Positions 1-10,952 of a stretch of DNA of 64,000 nt are shown piece by piece. The notes beneath the pieces are model-generated. The model had not been told where the DNA came from. It saw only the letters and a list, made by a program, of their open reading frames with translations, and did not search any database. Each line of letters starts with the position of its first letter. Within the stretch, counting starts at the first letter, position 1. Source of the DNA: Phytophthora colocasiae (taxonomy: Eukaryota > Oomycota > Peronosporomycetes > Peronosporales > Peronosporaceae); assembly GCA_018806915.1 (NCBI GenBank), contig JAGKQI010000079.1, forward strand, positions 895,001 through 959,000, in the 5' to 3' direction. The translations under genes and the position numbers were made by a program.

Positions 1-616
1 TCATTATTTGTGATTAATTTTGGTGGAAAGTGAAACTCTTCTCGTGGACGAGGACTCCTCGGTCGCCACAGAGCACATCTACACACACGAGATACTGACC
101 ACAGGAGCACTACGATCAAAGGCAGGCACCTGCTGATTCATATGTCTACAAGGAGCACGTTCAGATGCAATGCGCGTCATATTTACCTACTGTATTAAGG
201 AGAATCTGGATTAGTGATTGGTACGTGATCTTTTTACTTTGATTGTTATGCTACCTGTCGCCGCTGACGTTTGTCCACGTCGGTCTGATAAGCAGGGCAC
301 CTACTCGCTCGATTCTAATGCACTTGTGCGGACATTTGCACAACATCTTCTTCCAAGCAGTCTCAGATTCTTGCCATGTAGTCGGTGAACGAGAACTGCG
401 ATTTTCAATGACGTCAAGGACGCTCCGTCACCGAGGGATATCAACCACTGCGGTGACGATGCTGGCGTAGAGTGATGTAAACCTAACAGCGGAGTGCTGT
501 GCTACACTTTCAGGTTTAAACAGTGCTCCTGAGGCAGGTTATCAACATGGTATTTCGCAAATATACGTGCAACGCGACAAATAGGGACAAATATTGTATT
601 CATATGGGCAACAACG
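1..616. other. No recognisable gene
   Basis: I see no convincing coding region, RNA gene or intact repeat here. Open frames are short and look like chance. Because positions 617-704 look like the 3' end of a copia polyprotein on the plus strand, this stretch may be eroded upstream copia sequence, but I could not recognise reverse transcriptase or RNase H motifs in it. Confidence 0.4.
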
Positions 617-704
617 ATCTGATGTGGTGGAGCGGATCAGGCCAAAATCTCGTTGAGGCCGATCGCGATCGCCACTTGCGCCCAGACACCGACTAACGGA
701 GGGG
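617..704 (+). pseudogene. Relic of the 3' end of a Ty1/copia polyprotein plus polypurine tract
   Basis: The bases match, in the same sense, the reverse complement of 6143-6230, which is the last coding part of the minus-strand copia element. Both share the WWSGS-like codons, the block specifying CAQTP in the minus-strand copy (tgcgcccagacaccgac here) and the purine run CGGAGGGGG that would act as polypurine tract. This is therefore the 3' end of a second, plus-oriented copia element. The 3' LTR should start just after the purine run (about 705), but I could not fix its far end. Confidence 0.55.
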
Positions 705-2260
705 GTCCCCCGATGATCCGTGATCTAGCTGTGTGTAGTATCCACCTTGTGTACCCGTCGGCAGGCAGGTTACGCTCTTCCAGGTGACTTCTGAAAATGT
801 CTTGAAGGTTGGAAGAAGGTCTTGTTTGACGCAGGGGCTTGAGGTAGCGTGGAAGTTCTTCACTCCACCTCGGGGTACTTGATCCCGGTCGTAGGCGAGT
901 TCTCGAGCCTTGATCCGGGTGCCTGGTCCTTGATCCAGGTCTTCCAATAGTCCAATATTCGGGATCTGGTCCCTTCCTTTCGTTGTTTTCCGCTTCCGAT
1001 AGCGGGGGTCTTGAGGGGGCGAGATTCGACGGGATCGTTAGGCTAAACAACCAATTCCTTCCGATCCGGGGATTGCACTTAAAGGATAGGTCACTAGATA
1101 AGGCAAAGCTGGCCAATATATTATCCAGTCTTAACCGCTATACTAGATCACGTATCCTTACCTTCCAGACGCTTGTAGGGCTAATGTAGTTCCCGGTTCC
1201 AGGCGTAGCGAAGGCACTTGAGTGGTTCAGGACAAATTCGATTCTGTTTATGGTTATTCCTATGCCTACTAGTACCATCCTGATTTACTATCCTACGATC
1301 ACATGACACTGGCTACATAGCTGATCCCTAGCTTGGTTCCCCTAAACCTGATCGGGAGCTGATGCGATACTTAATCGGGAGCCGATCTCGTACTTAATCG
1401 GGATGTGATCGCCCCTTGATCTCGCTTGGTCTTTGTCTGAGGAGTTAGAATCAGGCCAACGGAGGTGTCCAAAGTGTCGGGTCGAGCCGTGAGTCAATCG
1501 GGAACTGATATCGTACTTAGTCGGAGGTGATCGCCGCGTGATTCCGCTTGGTCGTCCTCCAGGGAATCAGGATCAGGCCAATGGGAGGGTCGCGAGCGTC
1601 GGGCTGGACCGTGGGCCAAGATCGTATCCACCTAGGACCATGCCATAGCCGATCACGTGGAAACACCCTTGCTCCTTCCGTCTTGCCACTCGATATGACT
1701 TGATTATTGTCAATCACCACTCCACTGCCACAGATTACACTTGATTAACCGTGATATCCGCTCGCGAATCCGTGCCACAGTTAGCGAGCATCGATCCTTG
1801 CTCTTAGAGGCATAATGTAAGATCACCGGTCTCCGTTCACCATTCTCAGTCAATCTTCGCCGATCTTCACATCCCGTCGGCCAATTACACTTAGTTCAAG
1901 CTGATGATCTTCACTGACGTGGATTCCACCCCACCGCCTATCGCTTAAACATGACTGCCTCCGTGGATTACACTTAAACCCAAGATCGTCAGCAATTAGT
2001 TGGTCTCCCCCTCATGACCGCCGAATCGACTGGATCCTCGGTGATCTTCACTTCTGGGGTGTCACGTGTACCTCTCCATCGAGGATCACAGTCTTTCGAC
2101 CTCAAGAATATCTGTCGACGCTGATCACCAGCAGATCACAGTTTGATTTCGACTGAGTATACAGTATACAATCGAAGCGTGATCGAGAAATATCCACCCA
2201 TATATGCAGTGATCATGGGTCTACAGCACCGGATCAAGCGAGATCACACTGAACTAGCGT
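620..2260. repeat. GATC-rich degenerate repeat tract, possible decayed copia LTR
   Basis: By eye I count about 37 GATC tetramers between 617 and 2260, where roughly six are expected by chance. Short motifs recur, such as GATCAC, GATCTTCAC and ATTACACTT. A pair of imperfect tandem units is visible at 1373-1495 and 1496-1617; both start AATCGGGA, contain GTACTTA-TCGG and GTGATCGCC and run into AATCAGGCCAA. No coding frame stands out. Its position right after a copia 3' end makes a decayed LTR plausible, but about 1.6 kb is long for a copia LTR. Confidence 0.5.
1373..1617. repeat. Two imperfect tandem units of about 122 bp
   Basis: Unit one (1373-1495) and unit two (1496-1617) share the order AATCGGGA, TCGTACTTA, GTGATCGCC, CGCTTGGTC, AATCAGGCCAA and a GTCGGG-rich end. 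They differ by many substitutions, so the duplication is old. No coding potential is evident. Confidence 0.55.
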
Positions 2261-2310
2261 CGTCCAAAGCATCGGAAGCGGCCATCGGCCCACCATACTA
2301 ATCTCCATGC

Positions 2311-4840
2311 GACGATGAACGGACGATCGGGGTCGGGCAACGCCAGTATCGGTGCCTGAAGCAGGCTATCCTTGATACGAGTGAACGCACTCTCGTGCTC
2401 AGCACGCCATACCCATTCGGCATCCTTCTTAAGGAGATCCGACAGTGGCCGAGCCAACTCAGCGTAGTTCTCGCTGTACTTGTGCAAGTAGTTGGCCAAG
2501 CCCAGCCACTTACGCAAGTCCTTCTGGTTCAAGGGAACCGGCCAGTCCACAATGGCCTTGACCTTTGCTGGATCAGCACGAAGGCCATGCTTCCCAATGA
2601 AGCACCCTAGGAAGGGGATTTCTTCCGCGCCAAAGACGCACTTGTCTGCGTTGGCGTACAACTTGTTCGTGCGCATGCACTCGAGCACAGCTCTCACGTG
2701 TTCCACGTGCACCTCGACGTCAGTCTTGCCGTGTTCGGCCTGACTGTGGACGAACACGTCGTCAAAGTACGTCTGTGCGAATGCCCGCAGGGGCCTGAAC
2801 AACTGCGTCACTAGACGATTGAACGTTGCAGGCGCATTCGACAGCCCTTGGGGCATGGCGAGCCACTCCCAGAGCATACCGCTCGGGGTGCTCACCGCTG
2901 TAAGCGGAATATCACTGGCTCGCATGAGCAGCTGATAGTAGCCATCGACTAAGTCGAGCGCACTGTACATGGTGCAACCCACCATGTTGTTCTGAGGAAC
3001 ATCCTTCCTAGGAATCGGCGTCTGCGCCGGAATCGTGGCAGCGTTGAGCTTGTTAAAAGCGTGAACGATACGCCACTTGCCATTCGGCTTTCTGACACAG
3101 AACGTTGGCGCGGAGTGCGGAGACTTGCTCTCGCGCACGAGACCCACCGCGTGCTTCGCACGGAAGAAGGCGTCAATGACGTCGCATTGCTCTTTAGGAA
3201 GAGGCCACTGCCGGGTCACGCAGTATTTAGTTCCGGGAACTAAGTCGATCTCGTGACGAACGCCTCGGTCAGGAGGCAGGCCACTCGGTGGCTCCTTCGA
3301 GACAACGTCTCCATATTCCTTCAGCAAGGAGTAGAAGGGATCCGAGGGATTCTTGAGGATCTCCGATCCACTCCTGGCGTTCAACGCCTTCTTGACCTCG
3401 GCCAAGACGGACTCGTCAACGAGGGACGATGAGTTTAACTCCTCTTCAGGTCAGACGATGACCACCTCAGCGAGTTCGCCAGCCTTCAAGGCATCGCCAA
3501 AGTCGGCGAACGACATCTCCTCTAGCTCAAGGAGCTTGTCAACACTCGGCAGTTCGTCCAGCAGGACGCTGCCTTCGGCACTGCCGTCCACTCCATCAAC
3601 CAGAGTGTATAGCTGCCCACAGCCCTCCTGTGCGTCGGCACTCGACGTCACGGATGACTCAGACGCAGAGCGTCTCGCCCAAAGGGCCTTATGACGTCGT
3701 CGTCTAGCCGACTAACGTCCACTCGACGGAGTACGTGCCGTCGCACAAGTTTCGGCCTCTCTCGGCCCAGTGTCAGAGACACTTAGCGATCCACTCGGTC
3801 GATAACCGATGTCGCTCAGCGGAGTACGTGCCGCTGCACAATCAATGACCGTAGCTGGTCCAATGTCAGAGACATTCAGCGATCTACTTGGTCCACGACC
3901 AGCATCGCTCGGCGGAGTACGTGCCGCCCCACATTTCACGGCCTGGGAAGGCCCGATGCCATCGGCATCCAGTGACGGTCCATGACCGGCGTCACTCGGC
4001 GGAGTACGTGCCGGCCCACAGGGATTACGTGGGCTCTTCCCACACGTTGACTCACTGTCAACCAGCGCTACGCGCTCAACAGGACTGTGGTCCTCGCACT
4101 CGGTGGTGACCACTAACTCGGACACGCCGACTTCCAGCATCATAGCCGACTCGGCTCGATGCTCGCGCCAATAGCGCTTCTGCTTCCTAGCAGAGGTGGG
4201 TTCATGACTCGCCAAAGCTCCACTAGGAGATAAGTGCGTAGCACCTAAGGTCTTTGACCTCCAATCGATCCATGGTTCGTGGCGCTCCTGCCACGCCATC
4301 ACCAAGGCTGAGGTCGTACCTCGAATCCAGGTCCAGGACCAAGCAGCGTTCTACGCTATCGAAGTCTAAGAACTTCAGCCGCAGGTCCATGGGGACCTTG
4401 GCTACCGTGACACGGACGCCCGTCGCTAGACGGACAGTGACGGTGTCACCTCTTCGCGCTCGAAACGCCTTAGCATATTGCTGACTACCCTCAACGGTGG
4501 AGCGTCTGACATAGTTGCCAGACGCCCCCGAATCGATCAACACGATCCATGGCTTCTCAAAACCCTTCACGTCCACCTGGACGACCAGCAAGCCCTTCTT
4601 GCTCACACGTTCCGTGTTCAAGAGCACGGAGCTCTTCGGGGCTGAGCCCCAGTGCCTCTCACGCACTGCAGAACTCAGTTCTTCCCCAGTAGACCGCCCC
4701 GCGTCTACTGGGAGCCGGCGTTTCCCTGGGCAGAGCCCAAAGCGGGACCCGCGGCAGGGTTGCGACCATTTTGGCCGGCGCGCTCTTTGCGCAGAGGGCA
4801 GTTGGGCCTCAGGTGTGAGGGACTGCCGCATGTATAGCAC
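2311..4840 (-). pseudogene. Ty3/gypsy pol fragment (protease and reverse transcriptase), broken
   Basis: Homologous to the 1033-residue pol of the complete copy. It contains a retropepsin with [11 protein letters not shown], a repeat-rich linker with CxxARTP units, and a reverse transcriptase with the TYFDDVFVH catalytic motif. The frame is broken near 4300 (protease end), by a stop near 3455 and by small differences near 3230, so at least three pieces are read. It ends at the truncation point in RNase H. Non-functional as it stands. Confidence 0.85.
4685..4726 (-). promoter_or_regulatory. Candidate -1 ribosomal frameshift signal, gag-pol junction
   Basis: On the minus strand the gag frame reads CAG GGA AAC, giving the heptamer G GGA AAC at 4720-4726. 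After a 7-nt spacer comes a perfect 10-bp stem (4703-4712 with 4685-4694) closing an 8-nt GC loop. The pol frame is -1 relative to gag. The arrangement is identical in the complete copy (15726-15767). Confidence 0.75.
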
Positions 4841-5675
4841 CGGCGGGTGCTCATACGCTGCACCGCAGCTCGTAGCTCAGCTACCTCATCTTCAGCATAG
4901 CTGAGGTCCATGGGCTCGGGTCCACCGGACCCTGTGCTGATAGCACCGACCCTCGACAACTTAAAGTTGTGCTCGGCATTCAATGCCACGCTGACAGCGC
5001 CTTCGAAGCTGCGGGGGCTCTGACGGAATTCCTCCGTCCTGGCCACGCCAGCTCGCAAGCCTTCCATGAAGATGGTCACGGCGACCACCTCAGGTAGAGG
5101 GTCGGCAGCCATGCCAACAATGAGCGTGCGCAGCTCTTGGACATAGTCCACCAGGTCCTTCTTGCCCTGGCGACCAGCAAGGAAGCGTGACCGCACGCGA
5201 TACGCCTGGTTAGGCGGAGCAAACACTTGCGTGAGCTTGGCCTTTAGCTCGCCCCATGTGGGGAGGCCGATTCCACCGACGTCCCAGACGTCAAGGCCCA
5301 TTCTCGTGCTCGTCCTTCGAGCTTAGAGATGGCAAACGCCACGCGTTGCCCCTCCAACTGGAGCATGGCGGCCCCCATGGCCATTTCGACCTCTCGGGTC
5401 CACAAAAGGAGGTTCTCTCCCTCTTTCCCGTGGAAGGTCTTCACGCTGAGCGTGACGGGCTTAGCTCTCGGAGTAGGGGTGGCCCCTGTTACATTCCGCT
5501 GAATGTGCTCAAAGAGAGCGTTATCGTACGAGGCAAATGCCTGCAGGCGCGCGTTGACGGCCTCCGGCCCTTGAGACGCAAGGTGCGCCATACCTTCAGG
5601 GCCCAGCAAGGACGTAAGCTTGTTAAGCGTGTCCTGCTGACTCGGAGTCAAGTGAGCGTATGCTTCTTGCTCCAT
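4705..5675 (-). pseudogene. Ty3/gypsy gag, frameshifted
   Basis: Gag-like protein with a retrotransposon capsid region ([22 protein letters not shown]) and one CCHC knuckle ([14 protein letters not shown]). The likely start is the ATG at 5675 ([11 protein letters not shown]). Two frames are needed (5675 to about 5270, then 5301-4705), so there is a one-base-type shift near 5270 that the complete copy does not have. Unlike the complete copy, it has no stop in the [16 protein letters not shown] stretch. Confidence 0.8.
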
Positions 5676-5732
5676 TCTCACAGAGAAACAGTCTTCAACT
5701 CAGGAGTTGGATTGACTACAAGTGCTACCAGA

Positions 5733-6142
5733 TGCAGCGGGGCTGCGTAGGTGTGCACGGCACAGAGGAAGTTTAGTTGACTCGTAGAGTGCTTGCAAGG
5801 CACTAGCCTTCGGTTCTATACAAGAACCAAGTAGTCCACTAAATACGGGACTCACAGAGTCAGTGTCCCTATAATAAAGGACTAACACTAACTATGTAAA
5901 ATGCAAACTGATTTTTATTGACTTTATTGCCCTAATCCTAAATGTAACGGATTTAGTATCTAACTTACTAAATCCTAATCAAAATGCAACGTGAGGCTCT
6001 GACGTATCTACTCGTGTGTGCCACACCATTATGTACCCACATAAATGTATCCATGAGTGTCACACACCATTATGTACCCACATAAATGTATCCACGTGTG
6101 TCACACACCAACGAGAAACATTCGTGTAACATCCCCGTTACA
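5733..6142 (-). repeat. 5' LTR of Ty3/gypsy copy 1 (410 bp)
   Basis: It starts TGTAACGGGG and ends CCCCGCTGCA in the minus sense, with TG...CA ends. It is nearly identical to the LTRs at 9632-10042 and 16775-17185. It is followed, after two bases, by a primer-binding-like TGGTAGCAC. Confidence 0.9.
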
Positions 6143-7330
6143 CCCCCTCCGTTAGTCGGTGTCTGGGCACAAGTGGCGATCGGAACCTGCCTCAGCGCAC
6201 TTTTGGCAGATCCGCTCCACCACAGCATTGCCACGTTTCGGTTGTGTAGGGTAGCTCCAAGGAGTCTTGTTAGGATGTCGGCTTTCATTTGAGTAGTCGG
6301 ACAGTAGTGTACCTGGATGCCTTCTGTACGAATCGCGTCTATAAAGTGAAACTTTATGTTGATGTATTTCATCCGTGACGTGGTCACTTCATTTTCCATG
6401 CTTTTGATCGCGCTTTGGTTGTCAACAAACAATGTGACTCCGTTGTTCTCATTGTGCAAGCCAAGCTCACAGAGTAACTGTTGCACCCACAAACAGTCCT
6501 GCACCGCCGAGGCACCGGCGATGTATTCCGCCTCTGCTGTAGACAAGGTCACTGTGCTCTGCTTTTTGCTGAACCAAGCAATGGGCATGTGACTCAAAGT
6601 GAGGAGTCCACCTGATGTCGACTTAGCGTCCTTGTCACCGGCCCAGTCAGCGTCGCTGAAGATGGCTGCGACAACTTCGTTTTGTGGTGCTTGTGGTCGT
6701 GCAAATACTAACTTGTGCTCTCTTGTTCCCTTTAGGTACCGTAAGATACGTTTCACAGCGGTCCAGTGCGCAGTGGTGGGTGATGAGACGAATCGCGCTA
6801 GGTAGTTGACCGCCATGGTAATGTCTGGTCGAGTGCAGTTGCTGATCCACAACAGCGATCCGATGGTCTCTCTCATTATGCTTGTGCCGAAAAACGGCTG
6901 CGCTTCACCGTCTTGTAAGTCGCGCGTGGGTCCCATAGGTGTCGCTGCTGGACGGCAATTTTCCATGTCCAGCTTGCAAAGAAGACTGTCGATAGTTGCG
7001 ATTTAATGTAGGCAGATGCTGGTGTTGTCTTGCTCGATATTAATTCCTAGGCATTTCTTAGCTGACCTCAAGTCCTTAATTTGGAAGTGTTCAGCTAGTT
7101 TCTGCATCACCCACGCTGATTCACTTTCACGCTGGCTCACCACCACTACGTCATCAACGTAAAGTCCAAGTACCGTCAACTTGCCATCGCTACGCCGAAA
7201 ATATAAGCAGGGGTCTAACTTGCTTCTGTTGAATCCAATTTCCAGCAAGTATTTGTGTATCGTGTCGTTCCAGAGCTTTCCGCTCTGTTTCAGGCCATAG
7301 AGACTCTTTTGGAGCAGTAGACATTTTCCT
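6143..7330 (-). pseudogene. Copia reverse transcriptase (second half) and RNase H
   Basis: From 7325 down it reads GKCLLLQKSLYGLKQSGKLW, the second part of a copia RT, with the catalytic LYVDDVVVV. It continues through KTDL-type linker sequence and the RNase H region (SDADWAGD, STAEAEYIA, KADILTR). An in-frame TAA near 7003, after SICLH, interrupts the frame, probably from CAA. The open frame runs on into the neighbouring gypsy LTR to 6070 because that element inserted before the copia stop or LTR. Part of an inverted, inactive element. Confidence 0.85.
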
Positions 7331-8234
7331 TGCGAGTAGGAACCAAACGCGACGGCCGCAAGAACCAGCAAGTCAACAAGAACAAAAATCACAACTCGCT
7401 CAGCGGACGCAACCACAGCCGTAGTAATCGTCAACAGGGCGCCAATGAACGAAACCGGAGAAGTGAACCCGAAAACTCTGACGGACAAGGACAAACTACC
7501 AATGGACAAGCCTTCGCAACAACAACAAGTCGAGGGCCAATGCGATGCCACGTGTGCGAACAACCTGGTCACAAGATTTTCGATTGCCCTATCGTGAAAC
7601 AAGCAAAGTTAATGGCGAGCGCAAACCTTACAGCGGGAGACGACGAGATCGATCAGGCTTCAGACGATGAAGCTTGTGTGTGGATGGCGAACGCGAACTG
7701 CGAATCTGGCACGAACAACAACAACCCAATCGCAAGACCCTGGACTATAAACCCCGCTGCAACACACCACCTATGCAGAGATCGTGAGCAGCTTTTTGGG
7801 ATACAGCCAGTGCATCTGTCGATCAACGTGGCAAATGGAAACCGCATCACCTGCTCGGAAAAGGGAAACACTGCATTAACCATGCCGTGCAATGGTGCAA
7901 CGAGGACCGTGTTACTGCAAAATGTATACCATGTACCCGATCTTGATTGCAATTTAATTTCGGTCCGCCAGCTCGCGAAACAAGGGCTCTCATGCAATTT
8001 GACGAGCATTGCATTATCAAGAACAAAGCCGGCAAAACAATGGTCGTGATCAAGCCGTCGTCTGATGGAGGGCTCTGGTCAGTCGGAATTGAAGAAGGAG
8101 CAGCTTCGTTTGCATCAATGACAACTTCTACGTTGCAACAATGGCATGAGCGCTTAGGTCATGTGAACTATCAAGATCTCGCCCGCATGCTCGACAAGAA
8201 ATTGGTCCCAACAGAAGAATTGACTTTTGCCTGA
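7330..8234 (+). pseudogene. Copia gag C-terminus and protease (inverted segment)
   Basis: Contains a CCHC knuckle (CHVCEQPGHKIFDC), an acidic linker and a copia protease domain ending in NVYHVPDLDCNLISVRQL. The expected catalytic DSGATHH is replaced by NPAATHH, so the protease is dead. The frame shifts near 7990 (VRQLAKQGLSC to the MQFDEHCIIKNKAGKTM part), after which the GAG-pre-integrase motif (LQQWHERLGHVNYQDL) follows. The left end is the inversion breakpoint at about 7326-7335. Confidence 0.8.
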
Positions 8235-8900
8235 ACTGCGCCGAAGCCGAACAAGCGCGTAGGGCTAAGAACAAAGGTGACACATCAACATCAGCTCCAA
8301 CGGACGAACCTGGTGCTACGCTATGCGTGGACCTGAAAGTTGATATGATACCAGATAGACTAGGCCACAAGCACATGCTGACGATAGTTGATCATGCAAC
8401 AAACTACAATCGCGTGTATCTACTTCGGAAAAAGAGTGATGCTGAAGGCCATTTAGAGGACTTCATCTGCGAATTTGAGTGTCAATACGACACAAAAGTT
8501 AAGGTCATCCGGTCAGATGGTGGTGGAGAATTTGGAAGTAGTCGCCTCGATCGTTTTCTTCGCAACCATGGTATTCGTCACCTACTCACTGAACCTGGCA
8601 TGTCATCCTCAAATGAAAAAGCCGAACGGTTCCACAGGACTGTAATGGATTCAGCACGCGCAATGTTCTGGGCTTTTGCTTTACCACAACGTTTCTGGGG
8701 TGATGCGGTACTATACGCTAGTTATATCAGGAATTAATTGACAACTCGATCGAATGCCGACCATGCTTCACAACAAGAGGCATTAAGCAGCAAAGTACCC
8801 GATGTCTCGCAAATCCTTCGGTTTGGAGCCAAATGCACACGTCACATTGCGCACACATCAAAGGAGTCAGCTTAGAAACGCGCTGAGAAGGGCATAATAA
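8235..8900 (+). pseudogene. Copia integrase core, interrupted
   Basis: Integrase catalytic core with the first Asp in CVDLKVD, the second in IRSDGGGEF and the Glu in NEKAERFHRT. It ends at FWGDAVLYASYIRN followed by stops. The coding frame is lost between about 8735 and 9120 apart from fragments, so this integrase is inactive. Confidence 0.8.
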
Positions 8901-9119
8901 TCGGTATCGACCCGCAAAAGAAGGCTTACCGAGTACTCATCCCGAGAACGAAGCGTATCGTCTCCACGACGCACATACAAAATATTGACCGCCTGGATTC
9001 TCGGGCCGTGGGGAAGTTCATCGATGCGGTAGACAGCGACCTAAATAATCCACAGATAGCAGACATGATGCAGCAGACACGCATGAAGATCCTGAGCATG
9101 GAATCCCTGCAGACCTGCA

Positions 9120-9631
9120 CCACATCAGCTCCCGTACTATTCAGCGTGTCTTTGGGCTAAACCGTGGTGCCCGGGTATTACCAAATGATGATTTTCGCCT
9201 ACCACAATCATTCATTGATGAATTCTCCACCCCTGCAACAGCACTGCTTATAGTCGAGATCAATGAAGGCAAGGCCTTCACGACTCTGCACGAAAGCGAC
9301 AGCATCAGCGAGCCAACATCCGCCAACGAGGCAATGAAAAGTCCACACTGGCATGAATGGCAGAATGCCATGCAGGAGGAGCTCAGAGCCATTTCCAATA
9401 ACGCTACTTGGGAAATCGTAGACATTCCTGAAGGTGGCAACATGATCAGCGCAAAATGAGTTTTCAAAATCAAGTTCGACAATCGCGATGACCTAGAACG
9501 ATTCAAAGCTCGCCTGGTAGCTCGGGGATTCAATCAAAAGTTTGGGGTCGATTTCATGGAGACATTTGCACCAGTACTCAAGATAGCTAGCCTCCGCCTC
9601 ATTGTAGCCCTGGCAGTCCTATGGCACGCCA
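9120..9631 (+). pseudogene. Copia reverse transcriptase, first half
   Basis: Reads the linker and the RT start: HWHEWQNAMQEELRAI, then NATWEIVD, then FKARLVARGFNQ and TFAPVLKIASLRLIVALAV. A TGA near 9457 replaces the Trp of SAKWVFK. The frame ends exactly at the gypsy insertion (target site CGCCA 9627-9631) and resumes at 17186-17293. Confidence 0.85.
9627..9631. repeat. Target-site duplication CGCCA, left copy
   Basis: The same five bases occur at 17186-17190 on the other side of the gypsy element. Removing the element and one copy restores a continuous copia RT frame. Confidence 0.9.
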
Positions 9632-10042
9632 TGCAGCGGGGCTGCGTAGGTGTGCACGGCACAGAGGAAGTTTAGTTGACTCGTAGAGTCCTGCTTGCAA
9701 GGCACTTGCCTTCGGTTCTATACAAGAACCAAGTAGTCCACTAAATACGGGACTCACAGAGTCAGTGTCCCTATAACAAAGGACTAACACTAACTATGTA
9801 AAATGCAAACTGATTTTTATTGACTTTATTGCCCTAATCCTAAATGTAACGGATTTAGTATCTAACATACTAAATCCTAATCAAAATGCAACGTGAGCAT
9901 CTACGTATCTACTCGTGTGTGTCACACCATTATGTACCCACATAAGTGTATCATGAGTGTCACACACCATTATGTACCCACATAAATGTATCCACGTGTG
10001 TCACACACCAACGAGAAACATTCGTGTAACATCCCCGTTACA
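9632..10042 (-). repeat. 3' LTR of gypsy copy 2 (411 bp)
   Basis: Nearly identical to 16775-17185, with TG...CA ends. It carries short internal direct repeats of CACACCATTATGTACCCACATAA. Confidence 0.92.
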
Positions 10043-10952
10043 CTCTCCCCCACCAAGATTCCGGATACCGTATCCGGAAAGTGTAAACACACGACGCGAT
10101 TATCGGCCGATTGCCACGGCACCTTGCCTTGCGCGGACGGCGCTGTCTCTCGTGCGTGTTACACGCCTCCGTACGCGATGCCACTTGGTACACACTTGGG
10201 CCCAATGCTTACCAAGCATAGGAGCCTACTGGCTCGAGTCAAGGGGCTCTACGGGCATGGAAAGAAGGCCACAGGTGGCGTATCTATGATACTACTGGGT
10301 CAGTGATCCACAGGGCAAGCCTTCCAAGCTACCAACGGTTCCACGAACCACACAGCAGTGGGGCCCACTCGCTTCACAGTTAATGTGACCCTCGGATGAG
10401 CACTGTGTGCAGGGCTTGATGCCCAAGTTGTCCTTGAAGCAGGCGCAAGCGCCACTATGTGTCACAGACACTGTGTCTTGTGAATACACGTGCTCAGCAC
10501 AGTCGTAGACACGACAACGAGCACCAGACAGCTAAGCTGTCGCTCAGGAGGTGCATATCTACCTCCTACTGCTATGCAGCATGCGGGGCCCAATGCCTTG
10601 GCATCCTGGCATCCACAGTGCCTCATGACACAGTCATACCCATTGAACGCTTCTAGCGTCAGGTGATCGGATAGAATCCGTTTCCATCACCACTTGCCGT
10701 TTAGACAGAACGTCATTAAGACGGTTGTTCATCACGAACCATCTTCGCTTCATGATCGCGAAGCTCCGGGCCATAGGCCAGTGTTGTTAAAGGGTCAAAG
10801 ACCTTTGAAACACGCGCGCGAGGCGCATGTAGCTCTACTGCGCTTGCAGTTTGAGCATTCGATGCCACGTCGACGGCACCGACGTGCTCGCTGCAAGTAT
10901 TGCAGCTACGGGTCAGAGCCTGAGCTCAGCAACGACCCTGTGGACTCCCACC
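10043..10952 (-). other. Gypsy copy 2 polypurine tract and 3' untranslated region
   Basis: The purine run GGTGGGGGAGAG lies immediately before the 3' LTR in the minus sense (10043-10054). The remaining roughly 900 bp between the integrase/chromodomain stop (10953) and the tract holds no convincing gene. Confidence 0.6.

Larger units (their letters stand above)
2311..6142 (-). mobile_element. Truncated Ty3/gypsy chromovirus, copy 1
   Basis: A minus-strand LTR retrotransposon of the same family as the complete copy at 9632-17185. It keeps its 5' LTR (5733-6142), gag, protease and most of the reverse transcriptase. It stops abruptly at about 2311 inside the RNase H region; identity to the complete copy is lost left of the bases corresponding to 13275. 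RNase H end, integrase, chromodomain and 3' LTR are missing. Several frame breaks are present. On the right it abuts the copia 3' coding end at 6143, so it inserted at the copia polypurine tract. A left target duplication cannot be seen because that end is gone. Confidence 0.85.

Noticed and set aside
637..1116. Minus-strand ORF of 159 residues
   Set aside because: It lies antisense to the copia 3' relic and the GATC-rich tract. Composition is Arg/Pro/Ser-rich without domain features, so chance is the better explanation.
7331..7602. N-terminal extension of the minus-strand copia RT frame (MFHDRAIENL...)
   Set aside because: This part is antisense to the plus-strand gag with its zinc knuckle; the real RT similarity starts at about 7325, the inversion breakpoint.
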